Notes: a model not told the origin generated them from the letters alone. A DNA stretch of 64,000 bases from Amphibacillus cookii (GCF_016908375.1 NZ_JAFBDS010000007.1:62001-126000); one strand, 5' to 3'. Positions 15,478 through 24,582 are shown, counted from the stretch's first letter. Program-made: numbers and translations.

Positions 15478-17223
15478 ATGAAGGCTTTTAATCCAGCAGA
15501 TTTGCATTTGACAAAGTACATCTTTTTTACCGGAAAAGGGGGCGTAGGGAAAACGTCAACAGCTTGCGCAACAGCAGTTGCCTTGGCAGATGCCGGGAAA
15601 AAGATTATGTTGATTAGCACAGATCCTGCTTCAAACCTTCAAGATGTATTTGAAACAGAACTGAATAATAAAGGCGTAGCGATCGAAACTGTTGCTAATC
15701 TTGTCGTCGCTAATTTTGATCCCGAACAAGCCGCTAGTGAGTATAAAGAGTCGGTTGTTGGGCCATATCGTGGTAAACTCCCTGATGCCGTGATTGAAAA
15801 TATGGAAGAACAATTATCGGGTTCATGCACAGTAGAAATTGCTGCCTTTAATGAATTTTCAAATTTCATTACTGATGAGCAAGCAGCCAAAGATTATGAC
15901 CATATTATTTTTGATACTGCGCCAACTGGTCATACGTTAAGGCTGTTGCAGTTGCCTTCTGCGTGGAGTTCCTTTATTAGTGAAAGTACGCATGGAGCAT
16001 CTTGTTTGGGACAGTTGTCTGGCTTGGAGGGAAATCAAGTCATTTACCAGCAAGCCGTCGAGAATTTAGCTAATGAAGCCTTGACCACACTGATTTTGGT
16101 TACACGGCCTGAATTACCTCCATTAAAAGAGGCTGAACGAGCAGCAAAAGAGTTAGCGGAAATCGGGGTGGTCAATCAGTGGTTAGTTGTGAATGGGGTG
16201 TTGACTGACTATCAAGATCAGCTATCGATTGCTCTTTTTGAAAAGCAGCAAAAGGCACTTAAACATATACCTAATCAATTGAAAAACTTGCCCATTTATC
16301 AAATTCCATTACGTTCATACAACGTAACTGGCTTAACGAATGTTCGTGCCCTATTAACAAAAGATCGAGCCGAGGATAAAAATCCAGGACCACCTATTGA
16401 AGTGCCTCATTTGGAGGGTGTAATAGAGGATTTAGCAAATACAAATAAGCAGGTTATATTTACGATGGGAAAAGGTGGGGTAGGTAAAACGACAATTGCC
16501 GCGACGATTGCTTTAGGTTTAGCTGAGCGTGGTAAGAAGGTGCATTTAACAACGACAGATCCAGCTGCACACCTTCAGTATGTGATCGAAGATAGTGATC
16601 ATATCCGCTTAAGCCATATTGATGAACAAGTCGAATTAAAAAAGTATCAAGAAGCGGTTTTAATGAAAGCCCGTCAAACGATGAAAGGTGACGATCTTGC
16701 TTATATTGAGGAAGATTTACGCTCACCTTGTACGCAGGAGATTGCTGTGTTTCGTGCGTTTGCTGAGATTGTTGATCAAGCTGATGATGAAGTGGTCGTT
16801 ATTGATACTGCACCAACTGGTCATACGTTATTATTGCTTGATGCAACGGAGAGCTACCATAAAGAAATTGAACGGACGCAAGGGGATACGCCCCCATCTG
16901 TTAGCCGTTTATTACCAAAGTTGAGAGATCAAGCACAGACAGCTGTTGTGATTGTGACATATCCAGAGGCCACCCCTGTCTATGAAGCAACACGATTATC
17001 TGAAGACCTGAAGCGTGCAGGAATCACGCAAAAATGGTGGGTCATCAACGCAAGCCTCCAAGCTACTCAGACCACCCATCCCATTTTGAAAGCAAAAGCA
17101 GGCAGTGAATTAGAATGGATGAATCGAGTGGCTAAACTTACTGATGGACATTATGCAGTGGTGAAATGGTTTGCTGATGATCTTAAAGGAGAACAATTAA
17201 AGCAATTAATTTACTCATCTTAA
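15478..17223 (+). CDS. arsA: ArsA arsenite-stimulated ATPase
   Basis: A 581-residue tandem ATPase. Each half has a deviant Walker A (FFTGKGGVGKTSTA near residue 15; MGKGGVGKTTIAA near 330) and a DTAPTGHT signature (near 145 and 443). The metal-site cysteines are in GSCTVEIAAF, GASCLGQL and SPCTQEIAVF. ArsA takes As(III) from ArsD and normally energises the ArsB pump. Start ATG 15478 has TTGGAGGATC upstream; a frame extension to 15448 overlaps arsD and is not supported. No arsB or acr3 follows. Confidence 0.95.
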   Translation: MKAFNPADLHLTKYIFFTGKGGVGKTSTACATAVALADAGKKIMLISTDPASNLQDVFETELNNKGVAIETVANLVVANFDPEQAASEYKESVVGPYRGKLPDAVIENMEEQLSGSCTVEIAAFNEFSNFITDEQAAKDYDHIIFDTAPTGHTLRLLQLPSAWSSFISESTHGASCLGQLSGLEGNQVIYQQAVENLANEALTTLILVTRPELPPLKEAERAAKELAEIGVVNQWLVVNGVLTDYQDQLSIALFEKQQKALKHIPNQLKNLPIYQIPLRSYNVTGLTNVRALLTKDRAEDKNPGPPIEVPHLEGVIEDLANTNKQVIFTMGKGGVGKTTIAATIALGLAERGKKVHLTTTDPAAHLQYVIEDSDHIRLSHIDEQVELKKYQEAVLMKARQTMKGDDLAYIEEDLRSPCTQEIAVFRAFAEIVDQADDEVVVIDTAPTGHTLLLLDATESYHKEIERTQGDTPPSVSRLLPKLRDQAQTAVVIVTYPEATPVYEATRLSEDLKRAGITQKWWVINASLQATQTTHPILKAKAGSELEWMNRVAKLTDGHYAVVKWFADDLKGEQLKQLIYSS

Positions 17224-17241
17224 CAATGGGAGGATCAAAAT

Positions 17242-18885
17242 ATGAAGTTAGTCGTAATCGGTGCTGTTGCAGCAGGAACTTCAGCTGCTGCAAAAGCACG
17301 TCGTAATGACGATAATGCAGAGATTGTCGTTTATGAAAAAGATCAAGATATTTCTTATTCAGGTTGTGGTTTGCCATACTATATTGGTGGTGAAATTGAA
17401 GATATTGATGCGTTAACCCCAAGGGATCCTATCTTTTTTAAGAAAAAATATAATATTGATATTTTTACAAGACATGAAGTGGTCAACGTTGATCCAAAAG
17501 AAAAAATGGTTACCGTTAAAAATCTTGCTACCGGTGAGCAGTTTGACGACCAGTATGATAAGCTTGTGATCGCAACTGGGGCTTCACCGGTGCTGCCACC
17601 AATTCAAGGTGTTGATCATGGGCATGTCTTTGCGCTGCGCCATGTTCAACATGCGCGTGATATTCGTCAATTTATTGAAGATAAGCAACCGAAGTCGGCT
17701 GTTATTGCGGGTACGGGGTTTATTGGTTTTGAAATGTTGGAAAATTTAAAGAGTGAAGGTATTGACGTCACCATTGTTGAGAAAATGTCAAAGATTACGC
17801 CAAATCTCGATCAAGATATGGCGGAATACTTGGAAGATCAATTAAAGAAAAAGGCTATCACGATTTTAAAAGAAGCGACCATCACGGAAATTACTGAAAA
17901 CCAAGTGTTTTTGGAAGGTGGACAAGCTTTTGATGCAGAGCTAGTGATTATGGCGACTGGTGTTAAACCAAACGTAAAACTGGCAGAACAAATGGGCGTC
18001 AAATTAGGGAGCACGGGTGCTATTGAAGTGAACACAACCATGCAGACCAATGTGCCGGATGTGTATGCGTGTGGCGACTGTATTGAAACATTCTCGATGA
18101 TAACGGGTAAGGCTGTTTATCGTCCACTTGGATCGACTGCCAATAAAACAGGACGAATTGCTGGTGATGTTTTGTCGGGTGGCACACTTGAATATCGAGG
18201 TAATCTCGGCACGAGTATTTATAAATTGTTTGATCTGACGATTGCTAATACCGGCTTAACTGAACAGGAAGCTGAGGATGCAGGGTATAATGTGGTGCTC
18301 TCCCATAATATTAAACCGGATAAACCTGCCTATTTTAATGGTAAAGAAATGTGTATTAAATCGATTGCTGATCGTGAGACGGGCCGTCTGCTCGGTGCGC
18401 AAATTGTTGGGCGTGAAGGTGTCGATAAGCGAATTGATGTGATCGTTACACTGATCACCTATGGGGCAAAAGCAGAAGACCTTTTCCATCTAGACTTGGC
18501 TTACGCTCCTCCATATTCAACAACGAAAGATCCCATTCATTACAGTGGAATGATTTTAGATAATGCAATTAGCAAAGGTAGACCAATCAGGACTTCAAAA
18601 GATATTCAAGCACAAATTGATCAACAAGAAGATATTCAGGTCATTGATACGCGCGTGACGAAGCAATACGACACGGCTCATGTTGATTCAGCAGTCAATA
18701 TTCCACATGCAGATATCCGTGCGAAGCTAGCTGAATTAGACAAAGATAAACCAACGATTACGTATTGTAACAGTGGGACGACAGGTAATGCAGTGCAAAA
18801 TATTTTATTGAATCATGGCTTTACAGATGTTTCGAACCTGTCTGGCGGCCATAAATTTTATCGGGCAACGAAGAAGGATAAGTAA
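17242..18885 (+). CDS. cdr: CoA-disulfide reductase-type flavoprotein fused to rhodanese
   Basis: A 547-residue FAD/NAD(P)H-dependent pyridine nucleotide-disulfide oxidoreductase with a C-terminal rhodanese domain. FAD-binding AVAAGTSAAAKARR starts at residue 8; the single redox Cys is C42 in SYSGCGLPYYIGGE; NAD-binding GTGFIGFEM; second FAD block DVYACGDCIE. The rhodanese domain (~460-547) keeps its active-site loop YCNSGTTGN with C509. Such fusions reduce CoA disulfide or polysulfide. GGGAGG is 8 bases before the ATG, 18 bases after arsA, so it is part of the ars operon and may supply thiols or handle thio-arsenic species. Confidence 0.9.
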   Translation: MKLVVIGAVAAGTSAAAKARRNDDNAEIVVYEKDQDISYSGCGLPYYIGGEIEDIDALTPRDPIFFKKKYNIDIFTRHEVVNVDPKEKMVTVKNLATGEQFDDQYDKLVIATGASPVLPPIQGVDHGHVFALRHVQHARDIRQFIEDKQPKSAVIAGTGFIGFEMLENLKSEGIDVTIVEKMSKITPNLDQDMAEYLEDQLKKKAITILKEATITEITENQVFLEGGQAFDAELVIMATGVKPNVKLAEQMGVKLGSTGAIEVNTTMQTNVPDVYACGDCIETFSMITGKAVYRPLGSTANKTGRIAGDVLSGGTLEYRGNLGTSIYKLFDLTIANTGLTEQEAEDAGYNVVLSHNIKPDKPAYFNGKEMCIKSIADRETGRLLGAQIVGREGVDKRIDVIVTLITYGAKAEDLFHLDLAYAPPYSTTKDPIHYSGMILDNAISKGRPIRTSKDIQAQIDQQEDIQVIDTRVTKQYDTAHVDSAVNIPHADIRAKLAELDKDKPTITYCNSGTTGNAVQNILLNHGFTDVSNLSGGHKFYRATKKDK

Positions 18886-18994
18886 ACCATACGCCTCACG
18901 CAGTGCTGAAGAGAAAGTAATTGAGTGAAATCTATGTATCTCTGGCGATTAGATGAACTGGGTTTAAAACAAAATCAAACAATTAACATGTAAG

Positions 18995-19033
18995 ACCCGT
19001 ATTTGCTTAGAAATAGGCAAATGCGGGTTTTTA
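18995..19033 (+). terminator. terminator of the ars operon
   Basis: Twelve-base arms ACCCGTATTTGC / GCAAATGCGGGT (one mismatch) followed by TTTTT. Confidence 0.9.
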
Positions 19034-19106
19034 AATTATTGAAAATGGTAAAGATATAATGAACGATACGTTTGTTTAAAATTATCCGATAAAGGAGATG
19101 ATCATT

Positions 19107-19697
19107 TTGACCGTTTATATAAAACGACATCAAGTCGAAACCGATCATGTCGATCAAGTGATCAACTTACTTTACTCAACCGATCCTGACCTTCACCAAC
19201 TTGGTTTTGGAAAGAAGTCAAGAGCAATTCTGGCTCAATGTATTGAGAAAGGCTGTAGTTATTTCTCACCCAAATATTTATATGCGGTACGGAGCAATCA
19301 GAAATTTGCCGGCATTACAATTTTTTATTCAATTAAGAAAGTTCATGAATTAAATCAGCTTAATAATGCAGTTGTAAAGCAAGCATTAAGTAAATTTGAT
19401 TATTATAGTAAAAAGCACTTAAATACTAAAATATCCGATTTATTTTCAGGTGAAATTCCAGATGATTACTATTATATTCATTGCTTAGCAATAGAACCGC
19501 AATGTCAAAGACAAGGGCTAGGCTCTAAAGTGCTTCAATCCTTAAAACAAAGATATGCTAGATTAGCATTGTACGTCAATGAACGCAACGAACGAGCGAT
19601 GCGATTCTATTTGAAAAATGGGTTTAGAGTTGCTTATCACGCACAGATGAGACATCGAGGTAAAAGCTATGGCGTTTATTTAATGTTGCTAGAATAA
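19107..19697 (+). CDS. GNAT N-acetyltransferase
   Basis: A ~196-residue GNAT protein. The catalytic block is YYIHCLAIEPQCQRQGLGSKV with acetyl-CoA loop QRQGLG, then LALYVNERNERAMRFYLKNG. The N-terminal ~110 residues are helical and unlike the small GNATs above, resembling members that act on peptides or larger substrates. TTG at 19107 is chosen as start because AAAGGAG ends nine bases before it; the in-frame ATG at 19098 directly abuts that site. A terminator follows. Confidence 0.8.
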   Translation: MTVYIKRHQVETDHVDQVINLLYSTDPDLHQLGFGKKSRAILAQCIEKGCSYFSPKYLYAVRSNQKFAGITIFYSIKKVHELNQLNNAVVKQALSKFDYYSKKHLNTKISDLFSGEIPDDYYYIHCLAIEPQCQRQGLGSKVLQSLKQRYARLALYVNERNERAMRFYLKNGFRVAYHAQMRHRGKSYGVYLMLLE

Positions 19698-19741
19698 TAT
19701 GAAGTATTTTGCCATATCGTTATTTATGATCCGTCATATTA

Positions 19742-19773
19742 ATCACCGAATGATTAGGCATTCGGCGATTTTC
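19742..19773 (+). terminator. intrinsic terminator
   Basis: ATCACCGAATG / CATTCGGCGAT stem followed by TTTT, after the acetyltransferase gene. Confidence 0.85.
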
Positions 19774-19813
19774 TTGGTTATACTTGCTTAATATCAACCT
19801 CTAATTATCGGTG

Positions 19814-20167
19814 TTACCTCAACCAATGTCTTGCTTCATTCTCCTCTTCTGGTGGAAAGGTTTCAAACTCCATATCTGTTAATGGATCAAGCAATTTTTT
19901 AACCGCGTTGGCAATTTTCATATCCGTGACGACGGCATACTTTTCAATTTTGTCTAGATGTTCTTTTGCAAATACAAGTCGATCCTTTAGACCGGATGCA
20001 TCAGTTAATGGGATATCGTCTAACTTAACTAACAATTTCACTTCACCAAACTTGTCAATGGTATGCTGAATATCCCTTAATAGCATATCATTTTCGGCTT
20101 TGCTAATATTTCCTTTAATATGATACTCTAAAATGTTCGCTTCACTTGTGTCTAGTTTTTTTAACAT
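19814..20167 (-). CDS. SpoIIAA-like (STAS-related) protein
   Basis: A 117-residue protein of the SpoIIAA-like family (PF11964): an N-terminal strand ILEYHIKGNISKAENDMLL, central KLLVKLDDIPLTDASGL, and the EKYAVVTDMKIANAV / DMEFETFPPEEENEARHWL end typical of that family. Members are cytoplasmic, single-domain proteins of unknown role in stress or signalling; they lack the phosphorylatable Ser region of true anti-anti-sigma factors. Start ATG 20167 has AAGGAGG 10 bases upstream; an earlier ATG abuts that site and longer frames have none. Confidence 0.75.
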   Translation of the reverse strand: MLKKLDTSEANILEYHIKGNISKAENDMLLRDIQHTIDKFGEVKLLVKLDDIPLTDASGLKDRLVFAKEHLDKIEKYAVVTDMKIANAVKKLLDPLTDMEFETFPPEEENEARHWLR

Positions 20168-20266
20168 AAGCTTCATTCCTCCTTGCTCACTAAAATACCC
20201 AGATATAAAAAAGTTAAAACATCGCTTGTTTTTCATAGATTTTTGCTCTGTTTTTTCATGTTTTAT

Positions 20267-20281
20267 TTGTAATCGCTTTCT
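20267..20281 (+). promoter_or_regulatory. cre site (CcpA) upstream of GH3 gene
   Basis: TTGTAATCGCTTTCT fits the Bacillus catabolite-response consensus WTGNAANCGNWNNCW at every position, 43 bases before the GH3 start. Confidence 0.65.
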
Positions 20282-20323
20282 GTTACAGTGAGGATATAAG
20301 TGAACAGTGGGGAGGAATAAACC

Positions 20324-23098
20324 GTGACAAATAAATATTTAGGTGTACCACTTGAAGGGTTTGCCAGTTTTAGTCGGAAAGTTGCTGCTAATGGTGCAGT
20401 ATTATTAAAAAATGACAACCAAACGTTACCGATTCAAAATCAGGAACGCATTGCTGTGTTTGGCCGTGTTCAAAAAGATTATTATCGCAGTGGCACAGGA
20501 TCTGGGGGAAGTGTGAACGTCAATTATACGACCAATCTTATTGATAGCTTAAGAGAAAAGGCGTCGGTTATCGTTAATGAAGATTTAGCAGCGTGCTATC
20601 AATCGTGGATTGCCCAACATCCCTTTGATGATGGCGGGGGAGGTTGGGCTGCGGAGCCTTGGTATCAAAAGGAGATGCCTTTATCAGAAACGGTAGTAGC
20701 AAAAGCAGAAGCCACATCAGAGAAAGCGATTATTGTGATCGGGCGTACGGCGGGGGAAGATCAAGATAATGCCAATGCGCCGGGAAGTTATTTGCTCACG
20801 GCAGATGAGAAACACATGATTCAATGGGTTACGCGTTATTTTGATCAGGTTGCGGTTGTGTTAAACACATCTAATATTATTGATATGAGTTGGCTTGACG
20901 ATAGCCCGGTACAAGCTGTCATCTACAGTTGGCATGGTGGGATGGAAGGTGGACGTGCGATTGCGAATCTATTAGTTGGAGAAGTGACGCCAAGTGGTAA
21001 GCTCACCGATACGATTGCTCATTCAATAGAAGATTATCCCTCACATATCAATCACGGTAACCAGACGCAAAATATCTATCAAGAAGATATTTATGTGGGC
21101 TATCGCTATTTTGAAACATTTGCACCAGAAAAAGTGCGCTTTCCATTTGGATTTGGTTTGTCATATACCACTTTTGAAGCGTCAGATCACTCTGCCCGTA
21201 CCATTAATAGGGATGGAGTTGAACAGATAGAAGTAGAGGTTACCGTTAAAAATACCGGTCCTCGTTTTGCAGGTAAAGAAGTGATTCAAGTGTATGTCGA
21301 AGCGCCTCAAGGGAAGCTAGGTCAACCTAGACGAGCACTAGTTGCTTTCAAAAAAACAAGACGATTAGTACCTGGTGAAGCGCAGAAACTGCTGATTCAG
21401 TTTCGAACAGATGCCTTTAAATCCTATGATGATACGGGAGCAACTGGTTATCGATCCGCATATGTATTAGAACCGGGTACTTACTTTTTGCATGTGGGTT
21501 CAAGTGTTCGTGATACGAAGCGAATTAATATTAATGGTAAACAAGGTTATTTTATAGAAAAACTTCAAATACTGGAACAATTAGAAGAAGCGATGGCACC
21601 GGTTCAATCATTTCAGCGGATAAAGCCAGATCAAGAAAGAGTAAACGGTAGCTTTAAACAGAAATATGAAGAGGTACCGGTTCGGCAAATCAAGATGGCC
21701 GATCGAATTAAAGCACGCATGCCAAAAGCGCTGAAGCAGACCGGTGATAAAGGTTTTAAGCTCGAAGATGTTAATGAAGGGCGTGTAACCCTTAACGACT
21801 TTATTGCTCAATTATCACATACTGATCTAGCGACGATTGTACGTGGTGAAGGAATGAGTAGTCCGCTTGTAACACCAGGCACCGCCTCAGCATTTGGGGG
21901 TGTTAGTGACCAATTGCTTCATTATAATATTCCAGTAGCTTGTACAGCTGATGGCCCTTCAGGCATACGAATGGATAGTGGACACAAAGCGACGCAAGTT
22001 CCAATTGGTACTCTTCTAGCCGCCACTTGGGACGAGAAACTGGTGGAGGAACTTTATATATTAGAAGGGAAAGAATTGGTTCGAAATCAAATTGACTTGT
22101 TACTGGGTCCTGGTTTAAATTTGAGGAGGCACCCATTAAATGGACGAAATTTTGAATACTTCTCTGAAGATCCGCTCGTAACAGGCGTATTTGCGGTGGC
22201 AACAGCAAGAGGGATCAAAAAAGGTGGTGCACAAGTCACACCTAAACATTTTGCTTGTAATAGTCAAGAACATGAACGCAATAAAGTTGATGCAGTTGTA
22301 TCTGAAAGAGCATTGCGTCAACTGTACTTAAAAGGTTTTGAAATGGTGGTTAAAGAGGGTGAGGCACTAGCGGTGATGACAGCTTATAATCCGATAAATG
22401 GGCATTGGTCTGCTTCGAATTATGACTTAAATACGACGATTCTTCGGGGGGAATGGGGCTTTACAGGCATCGTGATGACAGATTGGTGGGCGCAAATGAA
22501 CGATCCGATTGATGCGGGGAAACCTGATCGGAAATATACCCATCATATGATTCGTGCACAAAACGATCTCTATATGGTTGTTAATAACTATGGTGCAGAA
22601 GTGAATGCGAGTCAAGATCTTACGTTGTATGGCTTAGAACAAGGCCAACTGACACTTGGAGAATTACAGCGTTCTGCTGCTAATATTTGCCGTGCTCTAA
22701 TGAAACTACCTGTAATGAAACGTGAACATGTATTAGAAGATACGGTTGGAAAGATCACACCTATTGATATCGAGACAGGTGATGGTGATTTGCTTCACTT
22801 AAATGCGGATGGAATGGTGGAATTTAAGTCAAAACCTTCGATTGTTGTGAATATCGCAGCTCCGGGAACGTATCGCATGTTTGCGTGGGTAAAATCGTCT
22901 GGAACCGATTTGGCACAAACAGCTTGTCATATCATGATAAATCACCAAACGGTTGCGACCGTTCAAACTAATGGCACTGATGGAAAATGGTTTAAGCAAA
23001 AACTACAGAAAATTGAGCTAGAAGCAGGTTATTATCAACTCGAACTTGAATATAAACCAGGACTCGAGATTAGGGCAATTCAATTTAAGTACATGTAA
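20324..23098 (+). CDS. GH3 beta-glucosidase with permuted domain order
   Basis: A 924-residue cytoplasmic glycoside hydrolase family 3 enzyme. The domains are swapped: residues ~15-265 are the normally C-terminal alpha/beta sandwich (GAVLLKNDNQTLPI; WHGGMEGGRAIANLLVG), ~285-400 a fibronectin-III-like domain, and ~485-790 the normally N-terminal TIM barrel (CTADGPSGIRM, PGLNLRRHPLNGRNFEYFSE, KHFACNSQEHER). D720 in VMTDWWAQ is the predicted nucleophile. A beta-sandwich of ~85 residues ends the protein. Similar permuted enzymes are known from Ruminococcus and Butyrivibrio. GTG start has GGGGAGG upstream; a cre site implies glucose repression. No signal peptide, so it should act on imported oligosaccharides. 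Confidence 0.92.
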   Translation: MTNKYLGVPLEGFASFSRKVAANGAVLLKNDNQTLPIQNQERIAVFGRVQKDYYRSGTGSGGSVNVNYTTNLIDSLREKASVIVNEDLAACYQSWIAQHPFDDGGGGWAAEPWYQKEMPLSETVVAKAEATSEKAIIVIGRTAGEDQDNANAPGSYLLTADEKHMIQWVTRYFDQVAVVLNTSNIIDMSWLDDSPVQAVIYSWHGGMEGGRAIANLLVGEVTPSGKLTDTIAHSIEDYPSHINHGNQTQNIYQEDIYVGYRYFETFAPEKVRFPFGFGLSYTTFEASDHSARTINRDGVEQIEVEVTVKNTGPRFAGKEVIQVYVEAPQGKLGQPRRALVAFKKTRRLVPGEAQKLLIQFRTDAFKSYDDTGATGYRSAYVLEPGTYFLHVGSSVRDTKRININGKQGYFIEKLQILEQLEEAMAPVQSFQRIKPDQERVNGSFKQKYEEVPVRQIKMADRIKARMPKALKQTGDKGFKLEDVNEGRVTLNDFIAQLSHTDLATIVRGEGMSSPLVTPGTASAFGGVSDQLLHYNIPVACTADGPSGIRMDSGHKATQVPIGTLLAATWDEKLVEELYILEGKELVRNQIDLLLGPGLNLRRHPLNGRNFEYFSEDPLVTGVFAVATARGIKKGGAQVTPKHFACNSQEHERNKVDAVVSERALRQLYLKGFEMVVKEGEALAVMTAYNPINGHWSASNYDLNTTILRGEWGFTGIVMTDWWAQMNDPIDAGKPDRKYTHHMIRAQNDLYMVVNNYGAEVNASQDLTLYGLEQGQLTLGELQRSAANICRALMKLPVMKREHVLEDTVGKITPIDIETGDGDLLHLNADGMVEFKSKPSIVVNIAAPGTYRMFAWVKSSGTDLAQTACHIMINHQTVATVQTNGTDGKWFKQKLQKIELEAGYYQLELEYKPGLEIRAIQFKYM

Positions 23099-23122
23099 GA
23101 TGTAAATACGATAGATTAAAAG

Positions 23123-23535
23123 AGGTTCTTTGTCAAATGACGTTGGTGAGAATTTTTGCCGGCAATTTTATAGATGCATTTCACAAATATTCAAGTTGGA
23201 TTATGCTGCTTGAATGTTTGTTTGGTTAGGTGCATTTTGGGCTGATTTCGATTCAATAGATCTTAACTTAGCTATCTACACGTAAATTCATACGGGTTCG
23301 GTCAGGAAGTGATGAGACTCCTGCAGGAATAGCACGAGCTGAAGATCCACTCATGTGCGCGTTTGGTGCGCACATGAGTTAGCTGAAGCCGTGCCTGCGG
23401 AAAGCGAATCACTGGATGATCGAACCCATTTCTATTTTTAGAGAAATAGAAAAGACGTTAGCGAAAGTCTACCCCCATTTCACAAACGCATGGAATGGTG
23501 AATTCTCTTCACCAACGTCAAATAGTATACAACCT
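23123..23535. mobile_element. ~413 bp MITE-like element with terminal inverted repeats
   Basis: Left end AGGTTCTTTG and TGACGTTGGTGAGAATT reappear inverted at the right end (GAATTCTCTTCACCAACGTCA, then AACCT). A second inner pair (ATGCATTTCACAAAT / CACAAACGCAT) extends the ends. There is no transposase gene inside. End sequence resembles ISL3-type tips in general form, but family is not certain. Flanks show only a weak A-rich direct repeat. Internal sequence includes an inverted R1 copy. Confidence 0.6.
23294..23427 (-). repeat. R1-related repeat, copy D (reverse, diverged)
   Basis: On the minus strand it reads GATTCGCTTTCCGCAGGCACG, GGCTTCAGCTAACTC, a hairpin, GTGGATCTTCAGCTCGTGC and TATTCCTGCAGGAGTCTCAT, the same architecture as R1 copies B and C. 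Long closing arms GGGTTCGGTCAGGAAGTGAT / ATCACTGGATGATCGAACCC enclose it. Confidence 0.8.
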
Positions 23536-23603
23536 TAAAAAAAAGTAGGGCGTTTAAAGTCCTGTATATAAATGATAAGCGAATGATATAATAATAAACA
23601 ACT

Positions 23604-23644
23604 GCCTTCTTTTAAGTGTTTTTACTTATAAAGAGGGCTTTTTC
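23604..23644 (+). terminator. intrinsic terminator upstream of the T7SS operon
   Basis: GCCTTCTTT...AAGT pairs with ACTT...AAAGAGGGC, followed by TTTTT. No gene ends just before it; it may insulate the secretion operon from upstream transcription. Confidence 0.65.
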
Positions 23645-23908
23645 TGTTTGTAGTTCAAATGTCTTATGGTGGTGAAATCTGCTTAATTATCAGTCTTTAG
23701 TTTGATAAATGATCGAGTCTATTAAGAAATAGTAAGAAAATAGCATATAAAAAATAAATTTTTATGAACGATTAGTCCTAAAAATGAAAAACGATCTGGT
23801 TTGAAATCCCTGTTTTTGCTATATTCTATTTTTTTTCGCGAAAATTCATGTAAAATAGAAGCGTGTAAAAGGAATTATATGTATTGACATTGAAAAGGAG
23901 TGGATAAT

Positions 23909-24202
23909 ATGGCAGGAATGATTCGCGTTACGCCAGAAGAATTAGTCAGCATGTCTAATCGTTATAGTAGTGAAAGTAGTCAAGTCGGTGAACAAATCAC
24001 CAGATTAGATAATATGATTCAAGAATTAGAAACGATGTGGGAAGGGCAAGCGAGTCGCGCTTTTAGTGAGCAGTATCAATCACTACGACCTTCGTTCACT
24101 GAAATGCAACAATTGTTAGAGGACATTTCATTACAATTGAACAGCTCTGCTAAAGCGTTAGAAGATGCTGATCAACAAGTCGCAAGTCAAATTCGCAGCT
24201 AA
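23909..24202 (+). CDS. esxA: EsxA/YukE WXG100 protein of T7SSb
   Basis: A 97-residue helical-hairpin protein with the WXG turn at METMWEGQAS and a coiled C-terminal helix ending in LEDADQQVASQIRS, which carries the export-signal type end of the family. EsxA is the secreted core substrate and binds the third ATPase domain of EssC. ATG 23909 has AAAAGGAG 8 bases upstream; a GTG at 23900 lies inside this site. It is the first gene of the complete operon, followed by a hairpin that could raise its transcript level over the rest. Confidence 0.93.
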   Translation: MAGMIRVTPEELVSMSNRYSSESSQVGEQITRLDNMIQELETMWEGQASRAFSEQYQSLRPSFTEMQQLLEDISLQLNSSAKALEDADQQVASQIRS

Positions 24203-24218
24203 AAATGAATGAAACAGT

Positions 24219-24251
24219 GAAAGAGCGCTTATCTTTGATGAGGGCTCTTTC
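24219..24251 (+). terminator. partial terminator / processing hairpin between esxA and yukD
   Basis: GAAAGAGC / GCTCTTTC with a 17-base loop and no T tract. Its position suggests attenuation or mRNA protection that gives esxA higher expression than downstream genes. Confidence 0.55.
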
Positions 24252-24270
24252 CTACATTGAGGTGTTTTAA

Positions 24271-24522
24271 ATGTATGTTGAAATTACAGTTAGTTTAAAA
24301 CCATTTAATCAACCTGAACTTGATATTCGTTTATCAGATTATCATACCGTTAAGAAAATGATCGAGATTGTCGGTCAAGCAATTGATTCGTTAGATAAAC
24401 CGAACCCTGCATCTTGGATTAGGGTGATGAATAAGGATAAGGTGGTCACTAGTGATATCAGGTTGGTTGATGCAGGCATTACAACGGGTGATTGTATCGA
24501 AATAATCCCTAATCAGACTTAA
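24271..24522 (+). CDS. yukD: YukD/EsaB ubiquitin-like T7SS protein
   Basis: An 83-residue beta-grasp protein: start YVEITVSLKPFNQPELDIRL, middle KKMIEIVGQAIDSL, end DAGITTGDCIEIIPNQT, the usual YukD/EsaB outline. It is cytoplasmic and needed for secretion in B. subtilis. GAGGTG precedes the ATG. Gene order esxA-yukD-essB is the standard T7SSb order. Confidence 0.9.
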   Translation: MYVEITVSLKPFNQPELDIRLSDYHTVKKMIEIVGQAIDSLDKPNPASWIRVMNKDKVVTSDIRLVDAGITTGDCIEIIPNQT

Positions 24523-24582
24523 CGCATGAGTCAAAATACATTTTGTATTGGAATTAGATGGTGATCAATAAGGAGAATAACG

